A stretch of DNA of 64,000 nucleotides, taken from assembly GCA_963703235.1 (NCBI GenBank), contig OY969802.1:1860001-1924000 (forward strand), given 5' to 3'. Below are positions 24,503 to 35,530 of this stretch, piece after piece. The translations under genes and the position numbers were made by a program. The notes below the pieces were generated by a model. It was not told the origin of the DNA. It saw nothing but the letters and a program-made list of their open reading frames with translations, and made no database searches. Within the stretch, counting starts at the first letter, position 1. Each line of letters begins with the position of its first letter. Origin of the DNA: VRUE01 sp963703235 (GTDB lineage Bacteria > Actinomycetota > Thermoleophilia > Solirubrobacterales > 70-9).

Positions 24503-25570
24503 TCAGCCCGCGCGTCGCTCGGCCTCGTCGGCTGCTTCGGCGAGCCGCTCGACGAGGCGGGCGAAGTGCTGGATCCCCTCGTCGACCTTGCCGTACTGGC
24601 CGGCGGCGTAGCGGGCGTAGACGCCCTCGAGGATGATCGCCAGCTTCCAGTAGCCCAGCGCCACGAAGAAGTCGAGCTGGGAGAGGTCGCGACCGGAGCG
24701 CTCGGCGTAGCGAGCGCGCAACTCCTCGCGACTCGGAAAGCCCGGAGCCATCGTCGCCGGTTGACCGAGGGAGGTCCCCTCTTCGCCGGCTTCGGGCCAG
24801 TAGACCATCAGCAGGCCGACGTCGGCGAGCGGGTCCCCGAGCGTGCAGAGCTCCCAGTCGACGACCGCCGCCACCTCACCGGCGGCAGTCAGGATCATGT
24901 TGTCGAGCCGGTAGTCGCCGTGGACGATGGTCGCCGGCCCCTGCTCCGGGATGCGCGCCGCGAGCCGCTCGTGGACCGAGTCGACCGCCGGCAGCTCGCG
25001 CGTCTTCGACTTCTCCCACTGACCCTGCCAGCGATGCAGCTGGCGGGCGACGTAGTCCTCCTTGCGGCCGAGGTCGCCCAATCCGACCGCGTCGGGATCG
25101 ACGGCGTGGATCGCGACCAGGGTGTCGACGACCCGCTCGCCGATCGCACGACGGTCCGCCTCCTGCGGAAACGTGTCGGCCTCGGCAAGACCGCGCAGGA
25201 TCGGGCCCTCGACGAACTCCATCACGTAGAAGGGGGCACCGTTGACCGAGTCGTCCTGACAGAGGCCGACGATGGGCGCCACCGGCACCTCGGTCGGCCC
25301 CAGGGCGGAGACGACCTTGTGCTCGCGCGCCATGTCGTGAGCGGAGCCGAGCCGCTTGCCGAGCGGCGGCCGCCGCAGCGCCCAGCGCCGGCCCGCGGCG
25401 TCGCTCACCCCGTAGGTGAGGTTGGAGTGGCCGCCCGAGATCCGCTCGAAGGCGAGCGGCAGCTCAGCGCCGTCGACGTGCTCGGCGAACCAGGCCTCGA
25501 CGCCGGCCCGATCGATCCCCTGCGGCGCCTCCGCGATGCCGTCCGCGGTGCCTGTAGCCTCGTCGCCCAT
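24503..25570 (-). CDS. Phosphotransferase (APH/ACAD10-like kinase domain) family protein
   Basis: 355 residues from the ATG at 25570. It has the aminoglycoside-phosphotransferase fold: a glycine-bearing N-lobe (ERISGGHSNLTYGVSD), catalytic loop TIVHGDYRLDNMIL near residue 217 (HGD-x4-N) and metal-binding VVDWELCTLGDPLADVG (D-x-E and DP-x-x-D). This subgroup is found beside acyl-CoA dehydrogenases and is related to the kinase half of ACAD10/11, which phosphorylates 4-hydroxyacyl-CoAs. That role here is inference from the convergent neighbour. A longer frame runs upstream under the divergent kinase gene but is not supported. Confidence 0.88.
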   Translation of the reverse strand: MGDEATGTADGIAEAPQGIDRAGVEAWFAEHVDGAELPLAFERISGGHSNLTYGVSDAAGRRWALRRPPLGKRLGSAHDMAREHKVVSALGPTEVPVAPIVGLCQDDSVNGAPFYVMEFVEGPILRGLAEADTFPQEADRRAIGERVVDTLVAIHAVDPDAVGLGDLGRKEDYVARQLHRWQGQWEKSKTRELPAVDSVHERLAARIPEQGPATIVHGDYRLDNMILTAAGEVAAVVDWELCTLGDPLADVGLLMVYWPEAGEEGTSLGQPATMAPGFPSREELRARYAERSGRDLSQLDFFVALGYWKLAIILEGVYARYAAGQYGKVDEGIQHFARLVERLAEAADEAERRAG

Positions 25571-26864
25571 CGGCTCGCAAGCATATTCCCGACGAGGTTT
25601 TCGGCTGAGCCCGTCGCTCGCCAACCGGCTGATCATCGGCTTTGCGATCGCCTTCGCGGTGCTGACCGGCCTGGCGATGGTCGGCGTCGCCCGCTTCCTC
25701 GAGCAGCGCCAGGACTTCGAGGACGCCACCGCCCGCTCCTACCAGCGCGAGATCGCCGCCCGCAACGACCTCGCCGCCGGGCGCAATCCCCGCCTCGCAC
25801 GGGAGACGATCGAAGCCCAGGCGCTGCGGCGCGAAGTGCTGCGCGACGAGATCTCCGACAAGACGCGCGACACCGCGCTGCTGGTCGGCGCCGGGCTGAT
25901 CGCCGGCCTGACCGGCGCGGCGCTGCTCTTCAGCGGCATGATCGCGACGATGCGAAGACCGCTGGAGGACCTGGTCGAAGCATCCGAACGGCTCGCCGGC
26001 GGCGATCTCGAGGCTCGGGTCAAGGTCGGCGGCCTCTCCGAGACCGCCCAGCTGGGGGCCGCCTTCAACGAGATGGCCGAGGAGCTGCAGCGCCGCGCCG
26101 GCGAACGCGACCAGCTCGACCGGATGAAAGACGAGTTCGTGCTGACCGCTTCGCACGAGCTGCGCAGCCCGCTGACCTCGGTCCAGGGCTTCGCCGAGCT
26201 GCTGATGCTGGAGCGCGAGCAGCTGACTCCGAAGCAGGCCGAGACGGTGGAGATCATCCTCGACAACACCCGTCACGTCGTCCGCCTGCTCAACGACCTG
26301 CTCGACCTGGCGCGCAGCGACGCCGGCCGGCTGACGATCGCGCCGGTTCGGGCCGAGGTCGCAACGCTGGTCGAAGAGGCGACCCGGACGCAGCGCGGAC
26401 AAACCGCGGCGCGCGAGCAAGTGCTCGAAGAGGAGATCGAGCCAGACCTGCCCCCAGTCAACGCAGATCGGGACCGGATTCGCCAGGTCTTGGTGAACCT
26501 CCTTACGAACGCGAACGAGTACTGCCAGCAGGGAGCGACGATCCGGGTGACGGCGGCCCGGGTGGGTGCTGGAGTCGAGATCGCCGTGATCGACGACGGG
26601 CCGGGAATGCCGGGCGACCAACTCGAACACATCTTCGAACGCTTCACGCGGGGCGACGCCGGCATGACCCAGCGGGTCGGCGGCACCGGCCTCGGCTTGG
26701 CGATCTCCAAATCGCTGGTCGAGCTGCACGGCGGCACGATCGCGGCCGAATCGACGCCGGGCGAGGGCTCGACCTTCCGTTTCCGGCTGCCAGGAGAGGC
26801 GACGACCGGAACTGCTGACGCAGCCGACCTCGTCACCGATCCCGCCGAGGCGGAGGCGCGCTGA
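25548..26864 (+). CDS. Membrane sensor histidine kinase
   Basis: 438 residues if translated from the GTG at 25548; the start is uncertain because no ATG/GTG lies between there and the first membrane helix (RLIIGFAIAFAVLTGLAMVG). A short extracytoplasmic loop, a second helix (LLVGAGLIAGLTGAALLF) and a HAMP-like linker follow. Next come the HisKA domain with phospho-acceptor H203 in SHELRSPLTSVQGFAELL and the HATPase with NLLTNANEY, VIDDGPGMPGDQ and GGTGLGLAISKSLVELHGG. The periplasmic loop is only about 100 residues, and the signal is unknown. It overlaps the 5' end of the divergent phosphotransferase gene by about 20 bases, and its stop overlaps the response regulator start. Confidence 0.9.
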   Translation: MPVASSPIGSQAYSRRGFRLSPSLANRLIIGFAIAFAVLTGLAMVGVARFLEQRQDFEDATARSYQREIAARNDLAAGRNPRLARETIEAQALRREVLRDEISDKTRDTALLVGAGLIAGLTGAALLFSGMIATMRRPLEDLVEASERLAGGDLEARVKVGGLSETAQLGAAFNEMAEELQRRAGERDQLDRMKDEFVLTASHELRSPLTSVQGFAELLMLEREQLTPKQAETVEIILDNTRHVVRLLNDLLDLARSDAGRLTIAPVRAEVATLVEEATRTQRGQTAAREQVLEEEIEPDLPPVNADRDRIRQVLVNLLTNANEYCQQGATIRVTAARVGAGVEIAVIDDGPGMPGDQLEHIFERFTRGDAGMTQRVGGTGLGLAISKSLVELHGGTIAAESTPGEGSTFRFRLPGEATTGTADAADLVTDPAEAEAR

Positions 26865-27226
26865 TGGCCCGGATCCTGGTCGCCGACGATTCCGAGACGA
26901 TCCTGCTGTTAATCCGCACGCGGTTGGAGATGGCCGGCCACGAAGTTGAGACTGCGAGCGACGGTCAGGAGGCGATCGACGCGGTGCGCCGCGACGGGTC
27001 GCGGCCGCCCGACCTGCTGCTGCTCGACGCGATGATGCCGCGCAAGTCCGGCATCGACGCCCTCCGCGAGCTGCGCGCGGAGGGGGTCGAGACCCCGGCT
27101 CTGATCGTCAGCGCCCACAAGGAGGGCGCCGACGCCGAAGGCGACAGCGACCTCGCGATCGACGGCTTCGTCACCAAGCCGATCGACTTCGACCGGCTGT
27201 TCGAGCGAATCGCCGAGCTGACCTAG
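26864..27226 (+). CDS. Stand-alone response regulator receiver domain
   Basis: 120 residues consisting of one CheY-like receiver domain and no output domain. The acidic pair is D8-D9 (ILVADDSE), the phospho-acceptor is D55 (LLLLDAMMP), the Ser/Thr switch lies in LIVSAHKEG and the conserved Lys in FVTKPIDF. The ATG at 26864 overlaps the kinase stop (TGATG), so the kinase and receiver form a translationally coupled pair. Without an output domain it must act by protein contact or as part of a phosphorelay. Confidence 0.93.
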   Translation: MARILVADDSETILLLIRTRLEMAGHEVETASDGQEAIDAVRRDGSRPPDLLLLDAMMPRKSGIDALRELRAEGVETPALIVSAHKEGADAEGDSDLAIDGFVTKPIDFDRLFERIAELT

Positions 27227-27705
27227 CGTCTGCGCTGGCGGAGCGCTTCACGCGTCGCGTAGAGCGCTGGCAGGGCGGCCGTGTCCTTGGGACGACCGAG
27301 CTGCTCCTTCGAGGCGATCACCTCGTCGATCGTGACCGCTCGCACCGAGAAGTCGCCAAGCGCCAGCTCGATCGTCGCAACGTCCTCGAACCCGCCGATC
27401 GCGGCGGCGTGAGGAACGACGTCGAGCGGACCGGCTTCGGTGTCGAACTGCTGGATCTGCCATCCGAGAAAGTCGGCCCCCTCCAGATCCGCAGTGGAGT
27501 CGGCCCCCCGCGGGCGAACGCCAAGCGTGTTGAGCGCGGCGGCAAGGCGATCGGCGTTGTCGAGATCGCGACGAGGCATCACGTCCAGGTCGAGCGTGAC
27601 CGTGGGGTTGCCCTGCAGCCAGGCCGCAACGGCGCCGATCACGCAGAACTCGACCTCGTGCTCGACGAGGGTGCGCAGCAGCCTCTCGGGGTCGAGCTCG
27701 CTCAC
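27223..27705 (-). CDS. Nucleotidyltransferase-like protein, candidate toxin of an XRE-linked pair
   Basis: 160 residues from a GTG at 27705 overlapping the XRE gene stop by 4 bases. It has an MNT/AbiEii-like nucleotidyltransferase core: the N-terminal helix plus CVIGAVAAWLQGNPTVTLDLD, where the final D-L-D provides two metal-binding acids, and the C-terminal IASKEQLGRPKDTAALPAL helix common in this group. The usual G-S of the motif appears as G-A, a variant seen in this subfamily. Such proteins paired with an upstream DNA-binding partner often behave as toxin-antitoxin modules. Its partner order (antitoxin first) and translational coupling agree. It converges with the response regulator gene by 4 bases. 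Confidence 0.75.
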   Translation of the reverse strand: MSELDPERLLRTLVEHEVEFCVIGAVAAWLQGNPTVTLDLDVMPRRDLDNADRLAAALNTLGVRPRGADSTADLEGADFLGWQIQQFDTEAGPLDVVPHAAAIGGFEDVATIELALGDFSVRAVTIDEVIASKEQLGRPKDTAALPALYATREALRQRRR

Positions 27706-28016
27706 CCCTGCTCCGCAGCCAGAGTGCGCAGGCGGGCGTAACGCCGCAGGGTCCGGAGGCGCTCCGCCGGCGTCAGCTCGAGGAGAGTCGCAGCGAGCTC
27801 GACGTCGTGCGGATCGGGTGCGATTTGGGAGTCGATCCTCAGCCGCCGCCCGCAGGCGTGCGCGATCCGTTCCAGCGTTTCCCAGGACGGCGTTGCCGTC
27901 CCGCGCTCGTAGCGAGCGACCGCGGGCTGCGACGTACCGGCGCGCTGGGCAAGGGCGCGCTGGGATAGACCGGCGGCGAGCCGCATCTCGCGCACGAGCG
28001 TGTTTGGGGGCTCCAC
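27702..28016 (-). CDS. XRE-family DNA-binding protein, candidate antitoxin
   Basis: 104 residues. A helix-turn-helix of the Cro/C1 type occupies residues about 7-60 (LVREMRLAAGLSQRALAQRA then TSQPAVARYERGTATP). The C-terminal part is a helical extension rich in Leu/Arg that could bind the partner. It starts at a GTG (28016), which lies only 8 bases after a perfect 20-bp palindrome that should be its own operator. A possible -10 hexamer TATCGT overlapping the operator would place the transcript start at or next to this GTG, i.e. a leaderless mRNA; this is inference. Confidence 0.85.
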   Translation of the reverse strand: MEPPNTLVREMRLAAGLSQRALAQRAGTSQPAVARYERGTATPSWETLERIAHACGRRLRIDSQIAPDPHDVELAATLLELTPAERLRTLRRYARLRTLAAEQG

Positions 28017-28024
28017 TGGGCATA

Positions 28025-28044
28025 CGATACCTGATCAGGTATCG
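28025..28044. promoter_or_regulatory. Perfect 20-bp palindromic operator of the XRE/nucleotidyltransferase pair
   Basis: CGATACCTGATCAGGTATCG is a perfect palindrome with two-fold symmetry around TGATCA. It lies between the XRE start and the convergent-side helicase stop, directly upstream of the XRE GTG, and overlaps the best -10 candidate. Position and symmetry fit autoregulation by the XRE protein. Confidence 0.75.
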
Positions 28045-28055
28045 GCCTGGCCGGC

Positions 28056-29515
<1,460 letters not shown>

Positions 29516-29519
<4 letters not shown>

Positions 29520-30463
29520 TTCGCGGGATCCAACAAGAGCTTGCCGATCGTCCGCCGGGCGATCAGGTCTTCGTGGGCGCGGGTGGCTTCGGAGAGCGGA
29601 TAGACGTCGCCGACGTTGACCTCCAGCTCGCCGCCCGCCACCAGCGCGAACAGCTCGCCGATCATCGGTGCGACGATCTCGCGCCGCATCAGCAGGTGGA
29701 CGAGCCAGAAGCCGACCACCGACTTGGAGCCGCGCAGGAGCCGGGCGGTCGAGACCTCGCGCTGCTCGCGCGAGGCGATCCCGAAGACGACCATCCGCCC
29801 CAGCGGCGCCAGCGCCGAGAGCTCGGCGTCGAAGGCCTCACCGCCGCTCATGTGGAGGACAGCGTCGACCCGCTCACCGCCGTTGGCCGCGAGGATCGCC
29901 TCCTTGAGGTCGTCGGCGCGGGAGTCGACGGTGGCGTCGGCGCCGAGCCCCTCGACCAGCGCCCGCTTCGCCTCGCTGGAGGCCAGCCCGATCACCTTCG
30001 CCCCCGCCCGCTTGCCGAGCTGGACGGCGAGCGAGCCGGTGCCGCCGGCCGCCGCCTCGACGAGCAGCGTCTCCCCCGGCTCGATGCGGGCGCAGCGACG
30101 CACCAGCGCCATCGCGGTCAGACCCTGCAGCAGCAAAGCCGCGGCGCGGTCGTCGTCGACCTCATCGGGAACCGGAACCAAGAACGGCTCCGGCACCACG
30201 ACCTTCTCGGCGTAGCCACCGCCAGCGAGAAGCGCAGCGACGCGACGCCCATCCGGCGTCCGCCCGCTCACCTCGCCGCCCGGAATCAACGGCAGGGTCT
30301 GCTCCGCCAGGTAGTCGTTGCGAGTCGCGTGCGTGTCGGCAAAGTTGATCCCGCTCCGAGCAACCTCAACCAGGACCTCACCCTCACCGGGCTCCGGATC
30401 GGGCAGCTCGACATGCCGCAGCACCTCCGGCCCCCCGAACTCGTCTATCTGAATCGCCTTCAC
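29516..30463 (-). CDS. Zinc-independent quinone oxidoreductase (MDR superfamily)
   Basis: 315 residues from a GTG at 30463 (KAIQIDEFGGPEVLRHVELP). It is a medium-chain dehydrogenase/reductase of the quinone-oxidoreductase group: SGINFADTHATRNDY near residue 45, LLLQGLTAMALVRR, and the nucleotide-binding EAAAGGTGSLAVQLGKRAGAKVIG (about residue 135). It lacks the catalytic-zinc cysteines and histidines, as expected for this group. The ribosome-binding region contains a duplicated copy of the gene's own first codons (see the leader ORF). It is the first gene of an operon with the DEAD-box helicase. Confidence 0.9.
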
Positions 30464-30483
30464 GAGATCTGAATCGCTTTCAC
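30460..30483 (-). other. Eight-codon leader ORF, duplicated start of the quinone oxidoreductase gene
   Basis: Directly upstream of the oxidoreductase there is a second copy of its first 16-18 bases: GTGAAAGCGATTCAGATC versus the genuine GTGAAGGCGATTCAGATA. Read from its own GTG it encodes VKAIQIS and stops at a TGA that overlaps the real GTG start by 4 bases. It looks like a small tandem duplication of the translation start. It may couple or modulate initiation, or be an accident. Confidence 0.5.
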
Positions 30484-30571
30484 GGCGGCGAACCATAGTC
30501 GTCTAAGGACATCTCGCCTGACGTCCCTGGAAAAAGGACATCGGCAGCCACTGCGCTGCTGGATCTGCCGT

Positions 30572-30712
30572 CCCTTGGGAAGAGAGGTGGGGGTGTCGGT
30601 CCCGCGCGCGGCGGTCTCTTTTTCGCTCCGCCCGACTCAGCGAGAGGCGCAACGCTCCCAGCGAAAAAGGCAGCGCGCGGGAGCGATACCCCCACCTCTC
30701 CCTCCCAATGGG
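30572..30712. repeat. Palindromic element C1 (about 141 bp)
   Basis: Arms run from CCCTTGGGAAGAGAGGTGGG inward and from the matching CCCACCTCTCCCTCCCAATGGG outward end. Inner parts contain GCGGTCTCTTTTTCGCTC and GCGAAAAAGGCAGCGCGC. Its reverse complement matches element C2 at 33173-33298 across arms and core. It occupies most of the roughly 250-bp gap between the divergent oxidoreductase and PfkB genes. Confidence 0.85.
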
Positions 30713-30733
30713 TCAGCAGATACCCTGCCGCCC

Positions 30734-31663
30734 ATGTCGCTCACCGTTGTCGGATCCATAGCCTTCGACTCAGTCAAAACCCCCTTCGGGGAACGCGACC
30801 GCATGCTCGGCGGCACCGCCGTCCACTTCTCGCTCGCGGCCAGCTTCTTCACCGAGGTGAGGCCAGTGGGCCCGGTCGGCGACGACTTCGGCGCCGCCGA
30901 GTTCGAGGTCCTGGAGAGCCGCGGCGTCCACACCGGCGACATCGAGCGCGTCGCGGGCGGCCGGTCGTTCTTCTGGCGCGGGCGCTACGAGTACGACCTC
31001 AACGTCGCCCACACCGAAGACACCCAGCTCGGCGTCTTCGGTGAGTTCGAGCCGAAGCTGTCGCAGGAGTCGAAGGCGGCCGATGTCCTCTTCCTCGCCA
31101 ACATCCAGCCCGATCTGCAGCGCCAGGTCCGGGCCCAGTGCGGCGCCGCCCGCTTCTGCGCGTTGGACTCGATGAACCTCTGGATCGATACCGCCAAGGA
31201 CTCGCTGTTGGCGGCGATCGCCGAGGTCGACTGCGTGATCGTCAACGACGCCGAGATCCGCCAGCTGACCGGTGAGTCGAACCTCGCCCGCGCCGCTCGG
31301 ATGGTGATGGAGCACGGGCCGCGCGCTGTCGTCGCCAAGCAAGGCGAGTACGGGGCGGCGCTGTTCACCGAGGACGCCTTCTTCGCCCTGCCGGGCTTCC
31401 CGCTCGAGGACGTGCGCGACCCGACCGGCGCCGGCGACAGCTTCGCGGGCGGCTTCCTCGGCTACCTCGACAGCCACGAGGGACCGATCGACGAGGGAAG
31501 CCTGCGCCGCGCGATGGGCTATGGAACCGTGCTCGCCTCCTTCAACGTCGAGGAGTTCGGCACCGAGCGGGTCGCGCGGCTGAGCCGCGAGGAGATCGAC
31601 GAGCGCTTCGGCGACCTGATCGCGATGACCCGCTTCGAGCCGCTGCCGGCCACCGCCGAGTAG
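30734..31663 (+). CDS. PfkB-family carbohydrate/nucleoside kinase
   Basis: 309 residues from the ATG at 30734; an in-frame extension upstream runs through palindrome C1 and is rejected because it has no conserved sequence. Ribokinase-fold features are LGGTAVHFSLAASFF near residue 25 (substrate-side Gly-Gly), CVIVNDAEIRQLTGES near residue 170, VVAKQGEYGAALF, and the catalytic/anion-hole signature DPTGAGDSFAGGFLGYL near residue 230. The sugar or nucleoside substrate cannot be assigned. It stands alone, 100 bases before citrate synthase on the same strand. Confidence 0.88.
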   Translation: MSLTVVGSIAFDSVKTPFGERDRMLGGTAVHFSLAASFFTEVRPVGPVGDDFGAAEFEVLESRGVHTGDIERVAGGRSFFWRGRYEYDLNVAHTEDTQLGVFGEFEPKLSQESKAADVLFLANIQPDLQRQVRAQCGAARFCALDSMNLWIDTAKDSLLAAIAEVDCVIVNDAEIRQLTGESNLARAARMVMEHGPRAVVAKQGEYGAALFTEDAFFALPGFPLEDVRDPTGAGDSFAGGFLGYLDSHEGPIDEGSLRRAMGYGTVLASFNVEEFGTERVARLSREEIDERFGDLIAMTRFEPLPATAE

Positions 31664-31767
31664 CGACCGCGCAAGCTCGCTGGCCTTATCCGAAGCGTCA
31701 CAGACCGGGCGATCCGAGCTGCGATACTGGCCCCTCCAGTCTTAGACACCGAGCTCGAGGAGGGGTG

Positions 31768-33168
<1,401 letters not shown>

Positions 33169-33172
33169 CGTA

Positions 33173-33298
33173 GGAGGGGTGTCGGGTATCGCTGGCGCGC
33201 GCTGCCTTTTTCGCTGGGAGCACTTCCTCTCTCGCTGAGTTCAGCCGAGCGAAAAAGAGACCGCCGCGCGCGCCATCGATACCCGACACCCCTCCCCC
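33173..33298. repeat. Palindromic element C2 (about 126 bp) downstream of citrate synthase
   Basis: Arms GAGGGGTGTCGGGTATCGCT and ATCGATACCCGACACCCCTC, inner segments GCGCGCGCTGCCTTTTTCGC and GAGCGAAAAAGAGACCGCCG. Inverted copy of C1. Internal T5 and A5 runs are placed symmetrically, so a folded transcript would expose a U-run in either direction. It starts 4 bases after the citrate synthase stop. Confidence 0.87.
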
Positions 33299-33404
33299 GA
33301 TGCGCTCCGCGCGTCCGGACAGCTCCCCACCGGCTCGTCTTTCAGCTTTGCGCACGCGGCAAAACCCGGCCTCAAGATTCTTCGAAGCCCCTACCCTGCA
33401 AGCG

Positions 33405-33788
33405 ATGGCGGCCTGGAAGCTGACGATTCGGGACGGGTCCGAGGTCTCGCATGAGGCGTTCGAGGATCTTGGGGAGGCTGTCGAGGAGATGCGGCGGCGG
33501 GCGTTGGACATTCGGGCGGATGGCCCTGCGAAGCCTGTTTCGGCACTGCGGGATTACTCGCCGGGGGATCAGGTGCGGGCGCGGTTGCAGCTCTCGGGCA
33601 GGGGACTGCTGCGCAAGCCGGTCGCGGGGGTCGACGTGCGGGGGGACGGGACGTTCGTGCCTTACCGCGGCGGGGTCAGGCGGGAGGAGTTGGATCCCAC
33701 CGACTACGAGACGCCCTTCGATCTGGTGCGCGAGACTCTGGAGCGGCGTAGGTGCCGCGTGGCGACTTTTACCCCCTATAGGACGTAA
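33405..33788 (+). CDS. Small protein of unknown function
   Basis: 127 residues from the ATG at 33405 (MAAWKLTIRDGSEVSHEAF). It contains an acidic helix (EDLGEAVEEMRRRALDIRAD) and a basic C-terminal half that resembles a small alpha/beta fold; no known motif. The stop TAA falls inside palindrome E2, so the last ten or so residues (RCRVATFTPYRT) are written by the palindrome. A longer upstream frame crosses element C2's edge and is not supported. Confidence 0.6.
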   Translation: MAAWKLTIRDGSEVSHEAFEDLGEAVEEMRRRALDIRADGPAKPVSALRDYSPGDQVRARLQLSGRGLLRKPVAGVDVRGDGTFVPYRGGVRREELDPTDYETPFDLVRETLERRRCRVATFTPYRT

Positions 33789-33801
33789 AAGCCGCCACAC
33801 G
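33756..33801. repeat. Palindrome E2 spanning the stop of the small gene
   Basis: 46 bp, arms CGCGTGGCGACTTTTAC / GTAAAAGCCGCCACACG with a CCCTATAGG centre. It contains the TAA stop of the upstream gene and ends 5 bases before the next gene's ATG. It shares the arm motif GTGGCGACTT with E1 at 7373. Confidence 0.78.
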
Positions 33802-33806
33802 ATCCG

Positions 33807-34121
33807 ATGAACGAGACCCAGACCGAGATCCCCAAGGGCAGCTATGCCGCCGGGCGGCGGCTGCAGCTGCCGGCCGGCGCCGAAGCGCCGTACACGGTCT
33901 TCGTCAACGGGGTCGAGCAGCGCGAGGGGGTCGACTACGAGGTGCGGGCGGGCGAGATCGTCTTCAAGCGCGAGATCGTCAAGGAGAAGGTCGGCGCCGG
34001 CCGCTGGCTGGCGATGTACCTCGGGCTGTTCGGCACCTACCGCAAGAACGAGACGATCGACCTCCAGTTCCAGCGCGGGGGCAAGGTCGAGCTGCGCTCC
34101 GACCTGCCGGTGACGCAATGA
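33807..34121 (+). CDS. Small beta-rich protein of unknown function
   Basis: 104 residues from the ATG at 33807. It begins with a polar stretch, then alternating strands (YTVFVNGVEQREGVDYEVRA, GEIVFKREIV), then GRWLAMYLGLFGTYRKNETID, where a short hydrophobic segment could be a buried strand. No signal peptide or catalytic motif. The pattern VNGVEQREGVDYEV resembles surface beta modules in which a polymer-binding loop repeats, but I do not recognise it. The stop overlaps the next gene's ATG by 4 bases, so they are coupled. Confidence 0.6.
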   Translation: MNETQTEIPKGSYAAGRRLQLPAGAEAPYTVFVNGVEQREGVDYEVRAGEIVFKREIVKEKVGAGRWLAMYLGLFGTYRKNETIDLQFQRGGKVELRSDLPVTQ

Positions 34122-34543
34122 AGATCGGCTTCCTCCTGCTCGCCGACCACAGCGAGGCGGTCAACGGCAAGCTCTACATGACCGGCGGTGGCTGGAACAT
34201 CCTCCGCTTCCCCGAGCTGCCGCATGAATGGGGCTTCCACATCGCCCTCGGTATCGACGTCGGCTGGGACGAGACCAACCAGCGCCACAGCCTGGAGCTG
34301 AACATCCACGACCCCGACGGAGTCGAGCTGGGCGAGGGCTTCTCGGCCGAGTTCGAGACCGGTCGCCCACCGGGCATGCCGGCCGGCCAGGAGCAGCGCC
34401 TAGTGATGTCGATCGGGACCAGGACCACCTTCTCCACCGCCGGTCCCCACGCCGCCGTCGTCCACGTCAACGAAGAGGAGCTGGGCCGCGCCCGCTTCTA
34501 CCTCGCCGAGGGGCCGCTGCAGGCCGAGATGGACGTCGGGTAG
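34118..34543 (+). CDS. Small protein of unknown function (DUF6941-like)
   Basis: 141 residues. It begins KIGFLLLADHSEAVNGKLYM, a pattern I associate with an uncharacterised family in which an acidic beta-sandwich protein starts with an almost invariant LADHAEAVNGKLY stretch. The remainder alternates strands with an acidic GVELGEGFSAEFETG and ends acidic. It is coupled to the preceding gene by an ATGA overlap. Function unknown. Confidence 0.6.
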   Translation: MKIGFLLLADHSEAVNGKLYMTGGGWNILRFPELPHEWGFHIALGIDVGWDETNQRHSLELNIHDPDGVELGEGFSAEFETGRPPGMPAGQEQRLVMSIGTRTTFSTAGPHAAVVHVNEEELGRARFYLAEGPLQAEMDVG

Positions 34544-34567
34544 CCCTGACCCAGGGCGAACCGGCGC

Positions 34568-35506
34568 TCAGTTGAAGACGTAGAGCAGCAGGAACGCCAC
34601 CGCCACGAACGAGGCGCCAGCGGCGATCATGCCCTTGTCGCGGGAGACCATCGCCGCGATCGAGCGGTCGTCGGCGCGGTCGTAGATTAGGTAGAGGTAG
34701 CGGAAGATCCCGTAGACCATCGGCGGGATCGTCCACATCATCTCGTTGCCGACGATCGGCGAGTCGACGGCGTAGATCGAGTAGCTGATCACGGTCCCGG
34801 TGGTGACGAGGGCGACCATCTGGTCGAGGAAGGGGAGCGAGTAGTGCTCCAGCACCGGGCGGCTGCTGGTTCCCTGATGCAGCTCGGAGACGGCCTCCTG
34901 CCGCCGCTTGGTGAAGCCGAGGAAGAGCGCGATCATGCCGGTGCAGAGCAGCAGCCATTCGGAGGCGTGCGCGTCGACCGCGCTGGCGCCGGCGGCGACG
35001 CGGAGGATGAAGAGGCCGGCCAAGACCATCACGTCGACGATCACGATCTGCTTCAGGCCGAGGCTGTAGGCGACCTGGGCGACGCCGTAGCCGACCACCA
35101 TCAGACCGACCTCCCAGTTGACCGTGGCGAAGGCGAGCGCGATCGCGGCCAGCGCCAGCAGCGGCGCGATCGTCTTCGCGGCGCCCTCCGACAGCTCGCC
35201 GGCCGGCAGCGGCCGGAAGCGCTTCTTCGGGTGCTTGCGGTCGAGCTCGACGTCGACCAGGTCGTTGACGTAGTAGCCGGCGCTGGAGATGCCGCAGAAG
35301 GCGACGAAGGTCAGCACCGCCTCCAGCACCGCCCCCGAGTCGCTGAACTTGCCCGAGAAGATCAGGCCGGCGAAGACGAAGACGTTCTTGATCCACTCCT
35401 GTGGCCGCGCCGTCTTCAGCGCCGCCCGCAGCGGCGAGCGACGCGGCACGACAGGGTCGGCCGGCTTGTCGGGGATGGTCGGGTGCTCGGAGGTGATCGT
35501 GCCCAT
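34568..35506 (-). CDS. UbiA-family prenyltransferase, likely decaprenyl-phosphate phosphoribosyltransferase
   Basis: 312 residues with about eight or nine membrane helices. The first Asp-rich motif is YYVNDLVDVELDRKHPKKRF (residues about 79-98), whose NDxxDxxxDRxHPxKRxRP form is characteristic of decaprenyl-phosphoribose synthases of actinobacteria. That enzyme transfers phosphoribose from PRPP to decaprenyl phosphate for arabinan synthesis; the N-terminal RPQEWIKNVFVFAGLIF segment also fits that group. The second motif is YDRADDRS. The ATG at 35506 lies 25 bases after the flavoenzyme stop on the same strand, so the two are likely co-transcribed. Substrate choice is inferred from the motif. 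Confidence 0.85.
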   Translation of the reverse strand: MGTITSEHPTIPDKPADPVVPRRSPLRAALKTARPQEWIKNVFVFAGLIFSGKFSDSGAVLEAVLTFVAFCGISSAGYYVNDLVDVELDRKHPKKRFRPLPAGELSEGAAKTIAPLLALAAIALAFATVNWEVGLMVVGYGVAQVAYSLGLKQIVIVDVMVLAGLFILRVAAGASAVDAHASEWLLLCTGMIALFLGFTKRRQEAVSELHQGTSSRPVLEHYSLPFLDQMVALVTTGTVISYSIYAVDSPIVGNEMMWTIPPMVYGIFRYLYLIYDRADDRSIAAMVSRDKGMIAAGASFVAVAFLLLYVFN

Positions 35507-35530
35507 TGCGGTGTCGCGGGAGGGTAGCGC

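Noticed and set aside
30575..30733. N-terminal extension of the PfkB protein through palindrome C1
   Set aside because: The ATG at 30734 starts a standard PfkB fold; the extension is only translated palindrome.
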